DNA of 64,000 bases from Sesamum alatum (GCA_034509735.1 JACGWO010000010.1:1736001-1800000), one strand, 5' to 3'; shown: positions 1 to 11,101, counted from the first letter of the stretch. Translations and numbers: made by a program. Notes: generated by a model not told the origin, from the letters alone.

Positions 1-185
1 TCAAGAAAAATAATTATAATTACCCTAAACTATTTACATGACCAAAAAAAAAATGCATTTCAGTCTTAATATTTTGGACATGCTTTATTTGCTCCGCTCT
101 TCTTCAAATACGTTTGACATGGTGCAAGAACCTTTATATTGATCAAAAGTCATAAGCTAGACCGGTTAAAAAGGTGGAATTATAA

Positions 186-365
186 GGAAAGTTCAAATTC
201 GAATCAAGTTTGATCGAACCAAACCAATCATAGAGTGAGTGTGATATATTTGCTATATGATTAGTCACTTTTCTTAAATTATACACTAATCACATAACAA
301 ATGTATTACACTTAACATATGATTAATTCAAATTTAATCAAACCAGACCCAGATTAGAATTTCCC
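186..365 (-). mobile_element. MITE of family A (Mutator-type, 9-bp TSD)
   Basis: A 180-bp non-coding element starting GGAAAGTT and ending AGAATTTCCC. It is flanked by GAATTATAA (177-185) and GAATCATAA (366-374), a 9-bp target-site duplication with one mismatch, which points to a Mutator-type transposase. The same element recurs about ten times in this window (2129, 6159, 6419, 8748, 21929, 31166, 32202, 49823, 58475). The orientation sign is relative to the copy at 6419. It has no coding capacity. Confidence 0.6.
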
Positions 366-374
366 GAATCATAA

Positions 375-1350
375 TTACCTACTTGATAGTGGATCACTTA
401 AAGACCTAGTCCACATTTCTGATTTACAAGTAGCTTGATACATACATGTTGATTGTGGTGAAGTGATGTTCACACCACCAGCAGCCACCAGGTCCACCAC
501 ATTAAAATGACAGCATATATCACTTCACCTTCACCCACCAAATCAACTTTATAAATACATAAAATATTAGAAATTTCACAAAGTCAAATTGTTAATTAAT
601 TAAAATAATTCTTCTTATTATTTCTTTAAATTTTTTTGACGGTTGTGCTTCCACTCCGCCACTATGCTCCTCCAATAATATTTATTTTACATGGGTTAAT
701 ATTGTTGGACACCTGTAATGTGCAAGGCCAAGCGAATAACTAAATTATGAAATAATTATAATTTTAGTCCTGAAAATATATAAGTTACAGTTTAATGTTA
801 TCAAAATTAAGTTTGATAATTTTGTCCTTAAATAAAACAATGGCAGTTTAGTCAATTCAAGGTGAAACTTCATAAATTGGCTGAAAAAATGTATGTGTTA
901 TCCACGTAACATCCCAATTTAAAGATTTTCGATCAGAATTGTCAGCAAATTGTCATTCTTTTTAATTACAGGACCAAATTATCAAATTTGAGTTCAACAC
1001 AACAAAAATTATCACCATACTAAAATTGTAATTTTCCTACTACTTTAATTCACAGTAAACTATGTTGGTGGTCTGTCCACCAACGTATTGAATTATTGGA
1101 CAAATTATGATTTTAATTATGAATTCGATTATCTCCAATATAATTTATGATAAATTTGGTCATCAGTCTGAATCAATGTGTACTATACCTTCATCGCCGC
1201 ATCTTGACAAATTTGATTATTAACTTGAGGCAATGGAGCAGTGCAAAGTGGGGCATGCATCTATTTTTTAATAATAACAATTAAGCCATAATTATTAGCA
1301 AGAAAAGCCATTAAACATGCCCACTATACATCAATATGCCACTAATTACT
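375..1350. other. AT-rich intergenic DNA
   Basis: No gene seen. Positions about 753-1040 look like a decayed terminal-inverted-repeat element, because TATAATTTTAGTCCTG on the left is mirrored by ACTAAAATTGTAATTTTCC on the right. No clean TSD was found. The rest is unassignable. Confidence 0.4.
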
Positions 1351-1519
1351 TTGATCGAATTTTTTGTTACAAAATCTATTCCATTTAATATGTGTATGTA
1401 CGTCACGTGTATAAAATCTTTATTCAACTAAAATACATCATGTCATCTTATACACGTAGCGTGTGTATATTGAATAAAGTAAAAGATGAAATAAATTTTG
1501 CAACAGAAAATACAATCGA
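1351..1519. mobile_element. Foldback MITE of family B with perfect 9-bp TSD
   Basis: A 169-bp near-palindrome. Its left arm TCGAATTTTTTGTTAC is the imperfect inverse of the right arm (GCAACAGAAAATACAATCGA), with about 70 bp per arm. CTAATTACT occurs immediately on both sides (1342-1350 and 1520-1528), a perfect 9-bp TSD typical of Mutator-type transposition. A decayed relative lies near 47890-48058, and a fragment near 2510-2550. Confidence 0.65.
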
Positions 1520-2128
1520 CTAATTACTAGATGATACCTCATAAAAAATAAAATTATCATCTTATGGTGGTCTTTTCTGATGATGATGACCACATCTGTA
1601 TAAAGTTTCTTAATCAAATTAGCTACAATATTTCTATAAAATCCACTAATATATGTTGATTCTTGCTGTCCTAAGTGTGTACAATTTATACATGGCTTGT
1701 ATTTTTATGCTGATAATTTATGGTTGACAATAATCGATCATTTATATTAATCTCCACTGGAAAGAGACACACATGGCCTAAAACCAGCATGCTGACATAA
1801 TTAGCCCTACATACATGTATATTATTAGTCACCAAACATCATCATAATCTCAAGCAATACAAATATTATACATTATTCTGTATTATTATACATGAATTTC
1901 ACAATAATCATAACTTAATCTATATTATATTATTTTGTATTATTATATCCGTCCCGCATAAAAGAATCCAATTTAATTATAATTAATAATCACTGATTAC
2001 TACATCAGAATTCAGGAAAGGCGGTACTAGTCATTATACATCTGCAGGATTATGAAATTGTTGTTATAGCATATCAAGAAAGGCAAATGACTAGAGTTGA
2101 AAATTCATTTATATCATAATCTTAATTA
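1520..2128. other. AT-rich intergenic DNA
   Basis: No gene, RNA or delimitable repeat was recognised. The sequence is AT-rich with short duplicated ATTATTCTGTATTATTATA-like words near 1870-1945. Confidence 0.4.
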
Positions 2129-2305
2129 CAATTTTTACCCGAATCAAGTTCGACCAAACAAAATCGATCATAAAACAAGTATGACTCACACTTGTCATGT
2201 GATTAGTTACCAATTTTAAAATGTACACCAATCACACGTGTATTGCACTTATTATATAATTCGTTCAGAATCGACCAACTAACCCAATCTGAGTTAGAAT
2301 TTCCC
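2129..2305 (-). mobile_element. MITE of family A
   Basis: About 177 bp matching the copy at 186-365: GAATCAAGTTCGACC near the left end, an internal segment with ATGTGATTAG and CACACTTGTCATG, and the right terminus TTAGAATTTCCC. No TSD is visible, so the left boundary is approximate. It sits about 0.4 kb downstream of the stop codon of the 155-aa gene. Confidence 0.5.
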
Positions 2306-2668
2306 TCGTACACACCAGCTAGGTTGCCCAAATCTAGGGCTAAACAAGCCATCTCTTACATTAACATTTATATTAATACAATCATTACCAAACTATGAAC
2401 TAAGTCATTAGTTCTGATCTGTCTGATGCAAAACATGAGTTTCTACACATACAACTTTCTCCCCCTTCTTCAAAACACGTATAAACTATGCATGCGAACC
2501 GACTAGTATCACGAATTGAATTTTTTGTTGCAAATCGTATTCATACTCTGGATAAAACTATAACATGTAAATCAAGCGAAGAAACAATCAACAGCGATGA
2601 ACTCACGCCCCTTCAAATTCTTGCATTATTTGACTGTTTCTGTGTCCAAATCGTGAGCTCACGCCCCC

Positions 2669-3136
2669 TTAATTACTTCTTCTCAAAACAGCGTAACTTT
2701 TGCTCCTCGGATAGACACCCCCGCCAAGCAACCCCACGTCTTCCTCATCTCCAAATTCAACGGCCCTGTCCTCGTCGATCCTCCCAAAGGCAACCGTGTG
2801 GCTGCGGGTCACAGCCGGCACGCCCTGAGACGGCGGCCTTTTCGAGCGGAGGAGGTCCCCCTCGATCTTCCCGGTGAGGTTGCGGGTGGAGGCGAACCTT
2901 ATCAGCTCCCTTAAGTCCTCTTCTGCAGTTCTGTAATTTATGTGAGATGTGCTGAAGCTTTTCGGCAGAGTCGGGATTTGTGGGGTTGGACAGCCCATGG
3001 AGTTGCCGTAGTTGACGTGGCCGCCGCAACCCGTCATGCTCTGCACGTACAGATCCCGGATTCGGGCCAGAACCCGGATCGGGCCTTTCATGTATCTCAT
3101 GAATTTGCTGTCGTTGCGAACCCTTTTGGAGCTCAT
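2669..3136 (-). CDS. Uncharacterised plant-specific basic protein, 155 aa
   Basis: Single-exon reading frame of 155 residues. The ATG at 3136 is chosen because the in-frame extension upstream has no ATG and only a low-complexity K/E-rich stretch. Features seen: a basic N-terminus (SSKRVRNDSKFMRYMKGP) leading into an amphipathic stretch (IRVLARIRDLYVQSMTGCGG), a short Pro-rich segment, an acidic stretch near the C-terminus (EFGDEEDVGLLGGG) and a Ser/Arg-rich tail ending RSKSYAVLRRSN. No signal peptide or catalytic motif is visible. The KxMKGPIRVL...RDLYVQSM block and the RSKSYAV tail recall a family of small uncharacterised plant proteins, but I cannot assign a function. Codon use is more GC-rich than the flanks, as expected for a real gene. 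A TATA box lies about 185 bp upstream. Confidence 0.7.
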   Translation of the reverse strand: MSSKRVRNDSKFMRYMKGPIRVLARIRDLYVQSMTGCGGHVNYGNSMGCPTPQIPTLPKSFSTSHINYRTAEEDLRELIRFASTRNLTGKIEGDLLRSKRPPSQGVPAVTRSHTVAFGRIDEDRAVEFGDEEDVGLLGGGVYPRSKSYAVLRRSN

Positions 3137-3317
3137 TTTTCTTTTTTCTTTTTCTTTTTCGTTCTGCAATAAAGAAAAATTGCTAAAACTAGGTTCTGAC
3201 AACTTTGGTTTTGGTAAGGAAGAAAAGGAGGGAAATTAAGTGGAAACAACCAACCTAAAAGATGGTTGGGAGAGTGATGATTAAACATATGGATCTTGTT
3301 CGAAATGAATGGAAGAA

Positions 3318-3326
3318 CTTATATAC
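3318..3326 (-). promoter_or_regulatory. TATA box for the 155-aa protein gene
   Basis: On the minus strand GTATATAAG is read here, about 185 bp upstream of the ATG at 3136. Transcription would start near 3290, giving a 5'UTR of roughly 150 nt. Position and sequence fit a plant TATA box; the start site is inferred. Confidence 0.5.
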
Positions 3327-3529
3327 TGTCGTTCAATGTTGACTAAATCTATCCTTTGGATTAAATTATGTTTTTATTGTTTTTATTGGATCATTTTAAG
3401 ATAGTAATACTAAATTAAGAAATATTTTGCCCAAATGAGGTTTCATCATATTAAATCAATAGGAGTATCGTTTGATTGACCGCTTATCTTAAATTGAAAT
3501 AACAAGATAGGTTTAATATACTCATAATA

Positions 3530-4096
3530 GGTGAAATTATATTTTAGTTCTCTACTTTAAGAAATTTTCAAAATAGGGAAAAATCAACATATTTAGTTAT
3601 CTGTTTTACGAGATTTGATAATCTCTACTTTATACTTTAGGACCGATTGTTCTAACACATTTAGTTCTCTATTTTATGAAATTTTCAAAATAGGGAAAAA
3701 TCAACATATTTAGTTATTTGTTTTACGAGATTTGATAATCGTCCCAAGATTGGAAAAGTTCGACACCTTTAGTCCCATGTAAAAGTTTATGTAGAAAAAA
3801 ACTAGACACCAAGGACACGCGCAATGTGCATATCCATAAGTTGTGTGAGCAGCCAAACTAATTGACATGCGCATTGTACGTGTCTTTATCGTCTATTGTT
3901 GTGATAAAAACTTGGATATGGGACTAAATATTTTGAGTTTCCCATTTTTAGGACTAATTTGAAAGTCCCGTAAAGTTAAAGATTAAATGTGTCGAGTTTT
4001 CTCGATTTTGTAATCATTTTAAAAATTTCATAAAATAGACGTCTAAAAGCGTTGAATCTCCTATCCCACGAGACAAAAAAAAGTAGAATTTTGCTG
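3530..4096. mobile_element. Mutator-type TIR element, family C
   Basis: A 567-bp non-coding element starting GGTGAAATTATATTTTAG and ending GTAGAATTTTGCTG, with inverted arms rich in the words GAAATTTTCAAAATAGGG and TTAGTTCTCTA. It is flanked by CTCATAATA (3521-3529) and CTCATAGTA (4097-4105), a 9-bp TSD with one mismatch. Inside, a stretch of about 60 bp is duplicated with a 117-bp period (3569 and 3686). A relative lies at 51984-52366; both share the core segment with GTGTGAGCAGCC / GTTGCTCACACAAC. Confidence 0.6.
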
Positions 4097-4893
4097 CTCA
4101 TAGTACGATTAACTTCAATTTTAATTAGCTGAATCGAATTCGAATTAAAAAAATTATTAAATGAGGAATTTGATATATAATAGTAACTTAAGGTGGGGTT
4201 GGACATTTTCTTGAGGCTGTGGACCAAGGAATGAGCCCATATTACTCCACAAAATGTTGAAAAAGAGGGCAGAAGCAGTAGCAATTATTGTATGTATTAG
4301 TGGACTTTTTCAGAATTATAGTGGATAATATATATATGCATGGGTCATGAAGCATTGATTATTTAAGGTTAAAGTATTGATAGCATACACGTAAAGTAAT
4401 AATGTGTATTTCTTTGATGAAGGCTGCGAGAAGTGGCCAGAATGCCAAATTTGAAGCAGTCGTGCTTCAATATTTTAAGGTAGTATGAACACCAAAATGT
4501 GTGCGTGAAGACAAACCCTATGTTTGGTTTTGTTTGGAGATGGTGAGAAAATAAAATTAAACATAATATTATTTAAAGTATTTTGATCGGGTGTTTTGGT
4601 TATGTTTTCCATTCTCCCATACAATAATATATTATGTAATTTAATTCATATGCAAACAAATAAATATTATTATATACATATTTATATATATATATTTATA
4701 AAAATATATAAAAGAGACATGATTTGACAATGAACAATATTTTTTGTTTTCTAATATACGACACAATACATACAATTAAAAATAAATATTACTATATACA
4801 TAAATACATTTATAAAAATATATAACATAATTTGACAATGAACTGTGTTTATTGTTTCACAATATACAACACAAAACCTACAATACTAATATA
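4097..4893. other. AT-rich intergenic DNA
   Basis: No gene seen. A possible MITE lies at about 4513-4625, between CCTATGTTTGGTTTTG and TTTTCCATTCTCCCATAC, but it could not be delimited. From 4620 to 4890 there are repeated TATATA and ATAAATATTACTATATACAT words. Confidence 0.35.
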
Positions 4894-5593
4894 TGTTAAA
4901 AAGATCAACCTAAAATCAAGGCCTAGAAGCCTAAAAGACATTGATAGATGTTTGAAAGTGAAAGCCCTACACAAAAGCCCGCCTATGTCCAGAAGGAGGC
5001 CCACGCGAAGCACCGACCCCCCATGAAGGAAAAACCACATCGGGGAGGCCCAAGGAGGAGGCCCAGGAAGGAAGCCCTGGACGGAGGCCTAAGCCCACCA
5101 AAAGAGGATAAGGGCTAACCAGGTCCACCCTTATCCTTATCTGCAGAAGGCCCTTCAACGGACTTCCTACTTTCAAGGAATCCAAGGACTGCTGAAGTCT
5201 GAGAAAGTCAACACGAAGTCCTTCTAGAGTCCAAAACAAGCTAGGGGTCTTTCCAACCATGACTCTTCTTCTATAAATACCACCTCATATGGCTGGCTCA
5301 AAAAACATTTTCTAGTATTCTAATTCACGATTTAAGGCTCTCACACTCACACTTTGCTCATTTTATGCTCTTTAGTCACGAGAATTCATCTTTTTTCGTT
5401 TCATTTATGTTTATTCTTTCATAATTGCTTATTGACTTGAGCGTCGGAGTGCTAACATTTTTTTTGCAGGTTCCCGTTTCATAGCCTGTGAAAAATTAAA
5501 GGCTATTCCATTTAAGCCCCCAAAACAAGCTCTTTCAGCTCACATCAAATACATCTTTTACACTATTTAAAATTAACTTCAAAAATAAATTCA
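4894..5593 (+). mobile_element. Probable solo LTR or LTR fragment
   Basis: A GC-richer block in AT-rich DNA with LTR hallmarks: a TATA box (TTCTATAAATACCACC, about 5268-5284), then a downstream segment containing GACTTGAGCGTCGGAGTG (about 5434-5451), a motif common in the R/U5 part of plant LTR retrotransposons. The outermost TG...CA consistent with a solo LTR is 4894-5593, bounded by AATATA on both sides (4888-4893, 5594-5599). In AT-rich DNA that 6-bp repeat could be chance, so the ends are tentative. No retroviral-type coding sequence adjoins it. Confidence 0.5.
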
Positions 5594-6158
5594 AATATAC
5601 ACCTATCTCTGATACACACTTATTTATTTTATTTTTCTCTCCCTATCTCCATAACAGAAAACAAAATACTCCAAAAACAAAATCAAAGATAATGCAAGCG
5701 TTTTTGTCTAATTTTATTCCTTTGTTTGGTGTCATAAATGAGACCAACTTTTACACCGACTATGCATATTTATATCTGTATTATTATAAAACAACTAGTT
5801 GTTTTTCCTACAAGATAACTATTTTAGAACCAAATTCTGTTAATTTTTTCACCGTCATCCCCTTGTATAAAACCGCCACTATGAAGAAAACTCCCCGTAA
5901 TTTTAACAATATCTAAGGACAGAAAAGAAAATTGCCATATAAATAGTATGTTTTTCTATTTTCTTTCTCAAAAAAGAATTAAAACAGGTTTCCTAGGTCT
6001 CCCTTAGACTCGAACGTAGCTATAATCTATTTTTTACAAGAATAAGATGTCAACATTGAACCACTTGATAGTCCGTCGTATAATTAGTCAGTTCTCATAC
6101 TAAATTTTATTGTTTTAAAATGTGCCCCATTCCGATCGATATGTTGGAATTGTACAAA
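5594..6158. other. AT-rich intergenic DNA
   Basis: No gene recognised. A 74-codon open frame at 5692-5916 has no coding signature or recognisable motif and is treated as chance. Confidence 0.4.
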
Positions 6159-6288
6159 GGAAATTTTAATCCGGATCTAGTTCGTCCAAATATGAACTAA
6201 TTATATGACAAGTGCAATACACTTGCCGTGTAATTTGTGTACAGTTTAAAAAAAATGACAAAATTTGGTTCGAATAAAAATTTTTGAA
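6159..6288 (+). mobile_element. MITE of family A, 3'-truncated
   Basis: Starts GGAAATTTTAATCCGGATC and follows the family A consensus (ACTAATTATATGACAAGTGC, CACTTGCCGTGTAATT). It ends early in a decayed tail after TTTGGTTCGAATAAAAA. The right terminus CCC is missing. Confidence 0.5.
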
Positions 6289-6418
6289 TTACAAAGAATG
6301 TTGGCAGAAGAACATCAAAGTAATTTTCACAACCAAAACTCACCAGCTTCTTTGCCTTCCAGGATGAGTACGATGAAGACGGTGGTTTTTTGCAGTATCC
6401 AGTAGAACGTTTAATTAC

Positions 6419-6592
6419 GGGGAAATTTTAGTCTGGACCCGATGCAATTAAATTTGAACTAATCATATGACAAGTTCAATACATTTGCTGTGTAATTGGT
6501 ATACAGTTCAGAGAAAGTGACCAATCACATAAATACACTTGCTCTATGATTGGTTTGGTTCGAACAAACCTGATTTGGGCAACAATTTTCCC
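6419..6592 (+). mobile_element. MITE of family A, intact copy
   Basis: A 174-bp copy with both termini: GGGGAAATTTTAGTC at the left and AACAATTTTCCC at the right, so GGGAAAATT-type ends are inverted. The interior is itself nearly palindromic (CATATGACAAGT near the left, CACTTGCTCTATGATTGG near the right). TAATTA words abut both ends but do not align as an unambiguous TSD. It is used here as the reference orientation for the family. Confidence 0.55.
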
Positions 6593-7111
6593 TAATTAAG
6601 CCTCTAACAATTCATTTTTGTAGAAAGAGTGGTAGAATTAGAGAGCGGCTTGCTGGATTTGTGTTTAATTAATTAACACTACAGAAAAAAATATAGTATC
6701 AGTGATAAAAAAAAAAATCAAATTACGACTTTAAAGTTGGTCGCTAACAAGTTTTGCTTTGTCATAATATAAGTAACAATATATTAGTGACACGTTTATA
6801 GTGACAATAAATTCATTTTCACTATATATTAGGTCTCTTTGCTTTTAATGTCACCTTTATGCACAATTTTTTTTATCACTATCTTTTACTAATGATAATT
6901 TTCACACAATACGTAATTATGATGATAAAATTATAATATACTTTTTTTGTTCACACATATATATATATATATAAAAAATTAGGACAATATTAAAATTATC
7001 ATTTGAATATTTTTGTCCGAACCATTAAATGAAGCGCCGTTAGCCCAAAATGGTAGCAAATTTGGCCCTTTTTCATTATAATGTCGTCAAATATTAACTA
7101 ACGATAGAGCT
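6593..7111. other. Intergenic DNA with a possible CACTA-like terminus
   Basis: CACTACAGAAAAAAATATAG at 6677 resembles the start of a CACTA-type element, and the next 200 bp contain GTGACA/TGTCAC words in both orientations. No matching ...TAGTG end was found, so no element is called. An (AT)n run is at 6955-6971. No gene. Confidence 0.35.
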
Positions 7112-7381
7112 AGTAGTTAAGGTTAAGGTCCCATGACCCTAAAGGTAATGGGTTCAAATTTCCATCAATACATGAGATGATAGTCTATTGTATAGTATGA
7201 TTGTTTGTATACTGTTATAGTAAGGGGTTGTTCAGATTTCATTACTTAATATTGTTGATTAATTTATAATTATTGTAATTGTCTCTATTAGAGATTGATA
7301 GTCAAATAGCTGATTGTAATCGATTTAGTTCAATTAATAATATTCATCACTTTCACTTAAAAAAAAAAAAAAAACAAAACC
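7112..7381 (+). mobile_element. tRNA-derived SINE with 14-bp TSD
   Basis: A 270-bp element with a degenerate B box (GGGTTCAAATTTCC, tRNA-like) in the head, a body containing TTCAATTAATAATATTCATC, and an A-rich tail (about 7360-7376). CTAACGATAGAGCT occurs exactly at both ends (7098-7111 and 7382-7395), a perfect 14-bp TSD as made by LINE-type reverse transcription. The head is about 20 bp shorter than in the copy at 60204. Confidence 0.75.
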
Positions 7382-7477
7382 CTAACGATAGAGCTCACTT
7401 GATTCTCACGTGGAAGCTAGCTAGCTGTTCATTTGGGAGGAAAATGAACACATGATCCTCTCACATGCAACAGAAAA

Positions 7478-7695
7478 GGGATTAAAGTAATTTACTTTTC
7501 CGTGATATCGTCAATGAGCAAATTACCCATATGAAAAAATATTAGCAATTTACATATGTTCTCCATTGTAAAAAACATGGAGAGGTAAATTGTTTTATTT
7601 TAAAAAATACATGGAGGTAAATTGCTATTTTATTTTTCATATGGGGATAATTTGCCCATTTTCAATATCACAGGGGGGTTGCTTGCATTTTTCCC
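7478..7695. mobile_element. Foldback Mutator-type element, family D
   Basis: A 218-bp palindromic element built from repeated AATTTACC / GGTAAATT words. The left arm GTGATATCGTCAATGAGCAA is the inverse of the right arm (TTGCCCATTTTCAATATCAC). It is flanked by AACAGAAAA at 7469-7477 and 7696-7704, a perfect 9-bp TSD. Relatives: 17037-17287 and 54682-55320, and a partial one near 47700-47860. Confidence 0.75.
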
Positions 7696-7704
7696 AACAG
7701 AAAA

Positions 7705-8171
7705 ATGTGATTGATTTGGCTCAGGGGTGACAATATAGGTTGAAACCCATAGTTTCAACCAAATTCACCTAATTTTGGATTGGATTGGATTAGAAGTTTC
7801 ATAATTTAGGTCTACTATAGGTTTTATTTAATAAATTTAACTAGGTTATAAGTTCTATACGGGTTTTAATGGATTTTAAATGGGTTCTTTATATTTAATT
7901 TTAAGTCAATCAAAAATTATTTGTTTATAATATAATTGAATTGATGAAAGTCGTTATAATCATGAGTTCAATGTGGGTTGTGTTTTATTAAATCCAACCA
8001 GATCAAATGTACTGCATAGTTTCTTGTTGGCTCTAAATGTGTTCATTACATTTATTTTCTAATAAACTATCATATATGAATTTTAATAATATTATGCAAT
8101 ATTTGAGGAGTAATCTAATCTAATATTTTCATTTGGCTTAAAAAAGGGCATGATATAGATCTCTAATTTTT
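7705..8171. other. AT-rich intergenic DNA
   Basis: No gene. The stretch 7735-8010 (GGTTGAAACCCATAG..., TGGATTGGATTAGAAG) is probably an old repeat but could not be delimited. Confidence 0.35.
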
Positions 8172-8325
8172 GTATAGTAGGTATTATTTGCTGTTGTAAT
8201 AGGCTAATAGTAAGATGTTAGTTTATGTGATATTGTTGTATTTATCTCTGTTTAATATTAATACCGACAGGACTGATTGTAATCACTTTATTTCAATTAA
8301 TAAAGTTTATCGCTTCCAACTCAAA
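8172..8325 (+). mobile_element. 5'-truncated SINE
   Basis: This is the 3' half of the SINE at 60204-60482: both contain TATAGTAGGT, GTATTTATCTCTGT, TTTCAATTAATAAA and TTATCGCTTCCAACTCAAAA in the same order. The tRNA-like head is missing, as usual for 5'-truncated copies. Confidence 0.65.
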
Positions 8326-8747
8326 AAATAAAATAAAAATCGAATCAATGGTAAATCAAAAAAAAAAATGTATGCCGGATTGCCATGCCAAACAACAAAC
8401 CGAGTTCATTCAATTTTGATAGTTACCAAATTTTTTCGATACTTTAGTTTGATATTCCAATAAGTATAAAATAGTTAATTAAATACTATAGATTATAATT
8501 ATATTATTCGTTTATTTATTTTATTTTTGATAAGTAAAATAACAAATTTAGTATACAAAATTGAAGACATATACATAAAAACTAAATTAAATATATAAAA
8601 AATATATTGAGTATTCGGTATGGTATGGTAAATTGAATAAAAAATCAAAATAACATTGAATAAAAGATTTGTATAAAAGAATTTGGATAGAAAATTCGAA
8701 CATATAATTTATTTGTAAATTAGTTAACAAGACGAGAAATCACAGTG

Positions 8748-9011
8748 GGGAAGATTTTATCCAAACCATATTTGATCGACCAAATCAACCACAGATCAAG
8801 TGTGATACACTTATCATGTAATTAGTCACATCTCTTAATAGTACAGTAATCACAAGATAAATATATTGCACTTTTATATAATTAGTTCAGATTCGACTAA
8901 ATTCGATCTGTGTCACATTCTTAATAGTACACTAATCACACAATAAAGATATTGCACTTTCATATAATTAGTTCAGATTCGACTAAACTCGATCTACGCT
9001 AGAATTTTCCT
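8748..9011 (-). mobile_element. MITE of family A with internal tandem duplication
   Basis: A family A element in which about 88 bp is present twice in a row. The segment from TCTTAATAGTACAGTAATCAC through TTCAGATTCGACTAAATTCGATC recurs as TTCTTAATAGTACACTAATC and CGACTAAACTCGATC. The right end is AGAATTTTCC. The duplication makes this copy 264 bp instead of about 178. Confidence 0.5.
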
Positions 9012-9735
9012 TGGCTAAAATTCATAAAACCCCCCTGTGTATTGAAAAGTCGGCGAAAAACTCCCTTCTGTTCTGAAAATAGACGAAAAACCCTCCTGTG
9101 TTTTGTAAAATTAAACTCAATCGCCCTTCTCGGTTAAAAGACCCTAACGATGTTAAATTTTTGATATTGACCGTTATGTCCTTGCTTATTATATATTATT
9201 CTTTATTTTAATAACCGTTGAATCTTCATTAATAACATGAGAGCCTTAAAGTGGACTGACTTGTGAGTGTGACAGGTACGGGTCTTACAAGTGAGCCTGT
9301 ACCAAAGGCCCAATTTACGATCCCTCCAAGCCCATGCTCACTCGGTTTTCAGTGCCCAATAACCTCAGAATTCAACATTAAACGTATTTAGACCAAGTCT
9401 GTTTTTAATGGTTTGCAAGTACATACTATTCTTAGTAATTTGTCAGATCATTGTACCTCAATTCATACTATTCTTAGTAATTTGTCAGATCAATGTACCT
9501 CAATTCATACTATTCTTAGTATTTTGTTAGATCATGTACCTCGTAATTTAGATTATTTCATATTTGAATCTATATTTTATGAAAACTTTAAAATTAACCA
9601 TATATCTTTTTAAAGTTGCAAAAAGATCATTTTCCGTAATTTAGGGGTCTTTTTTTCAACGTGAAGGGTTTTTTTTTTTTTTTTTTTTGGCAATTTTTGA
9701 TAAAATATGAGGTTAATTTTAATATCATGTAAAGC
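9012..9735. mobile_element. Decayed Mutator-type element (relative of 46452-47632)
   Basis: The left side (CCCCCCTGTGTATTGAAAAG, AAAATAGACGAAAAACCC, CTGTGTTTTGTAAAA) matches the terminal repeat of the element at 46452. The right side has only a degenerate inverse (GGGTCTTTTTTTCAACG and a long T run at 9669-9688). Ends and TSD are lost, so boundaries are approximate. The centre carries the 42-bp tandem repeats listed separately. Confidence 0.4.
9422..9545. repeat. 42-bp tandem repeat, three units
   Basis: The unit beginning CATACTATTCTTAGTAATTT recurs at 9422, 9464 and 9506, exactly 42 bp apart; the third unit is slightly diverged and shortened. Because 42 is a multiple of three the frame stays open through all units, which explains a 66-codon open frame here. 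It is not evidence of a gene. Confidence 0.8.
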
Positions 9736-10336
9736 GTGGAGTCACATATAAATCAATCCTGCATTATGAAATTAATTTTGCAACTTTGGCGACCGCGGTC
9801 AATCATAATCAATGCATACTCAAAATTTTAGAGAACTGTATGTTTTTTCTATCTGGCTATTTAAGTGAATCCGACAAAAACAGGGAAAATAATACTAATT
9901 GTTGTTTATATATATCTGGGAGTGAAAACAATGAAATATTATTAAATATTAAAATAAATTTATTATAATTCGTCGAATATTAATATTTAACAAAGACAAT
10001 TATAATAAGTATATCCTGATCAATGATCTAAACAACACCTACTGATTACAATAAAAAAACCTACCACCTACTATACATTAGAATAGCATCCCATGCTTTG
10101 ATAGAATTCGAATGCATTGATGGGCCTCAACTTCGTTAACTGAGTTAGGCATCATCGATGTCTATATATATTTTTGGAGAAGTAAATATGGCAGTTCCTA
10201 GAATAACCCCATCAGCAAATTGAGAGTCATGAGGATTTTTCCATGTATAGAGTGATAGCTAACGTTGAGAGCCTCCACATATATTACAATTTAAAATTAT
10301 TTAGTATAAACGCAAGGTAGCCGTCGTGCTTATCTA
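9736..10336. other. AT-rich intergenic DNA
   Basis: No gene or delimitable element was recognised. The open frame at 9786-9968 shows no coding features. Confidence 0.35.
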
Positions 10337-11101
10337 TCTATACTATATAATAAGGGAGAACACCTCTTTGGTGTTTCTCCTTTTTTGATATAATTTTTTT
10401 ATATTTAATTTATTTTTTTTATTTTCTCATGCAACTTCCTACTCACCCATTCTCTTTTAATAATTATTTACTTTTTTTAATTTTCATTCATTTTCTTTTT
10501 CATCATTTTCTTGTCAATTATGAACTAATTATATATACTCTATTAATTAAATAATAAATATTTTATTTTCAAATAGTATTATAAAAGTTACACACATGAG
10601 GTATTAAAGCTACATTTGAATTAATGAATTTAAAAGTATGACTTCTGAAACCCTAATAACATATGCAGGAAAATTCTAGCAATTATACATAGTTTAAAAG
10701 GAGTGATCAAAATTATTTTTGATGCTGTAACTATACATCATTATCATTTTAGTTATTTATCTTTTTAGGGTTTCAAAAAAGTCCTTTAACTTTTTAATTG
10801 TTATGATTTTGGTCCTCATTTAGTCGAAATTTCTTCAACATCGCCGGAAATGTCTAAAATTTGGGTCACCATGTCAGATACTTTCGACAACTTTGAAAAA
10901 ATTCCGGCGAAAGAAGAACCAAAATCATGATAATTAAAAAGCTACAGAACCTTTTTAAAACTCTAGAAAGATAAAGAATTAAAATGAGAATGGGTTATAG
11001 TTACATAACTAAAAATGACATTAAGCCTAAAAAAGGGATCACTCATATGATAAATATATAATTGCTACATATACGCAAAAACAACATGCCACAACGACTA
11101 G
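10337..11101 (+). mobile_element. Helitron-like element containing a nested TIR element
   Basis: Starts TCTATACTATATAATAAGGG after an A (10336) and ends CAACGACTAG before a T (11102): A|TC...CTAG|T, the Helitron signature. An imperfect hairpin follows the start (GGGAGAACACC...GGTGTTTCTCC, 10354-10381). The right part holds a foldback element at about 10675-11060: TAGCAATTATA at 10668-10678 is mirrored by TATAATTGCTA at 11058-11068, with arms of about 150 bp reading TTTGGTCCTC on the left and GAACCAAAATCATG on the right. A related foldback element spans about 36735-37945. No helicase coding sequence is present, so it is non-autonomous. Confidence 0.5.

Noticed and set aside
2488..2877. 129-codon plus-strand open frame
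   Set aside because: It overlaps the minus-strand 155-aa gene in antisense and extends into AT-rich DNA; it is a shadow frame.
3012..3239. Plus-strand frames antisense to the 155-aa gene
   Set aside because: Shadow frames with phenylalanine runs produced by the T-rich leader.
6677..6910. CACTA-type element starting CACTACAGAAAAAAATATAG
   Set aside because: No matching ...TAGTG terminus or 3-bp TSD was found, so it could not be delimited.
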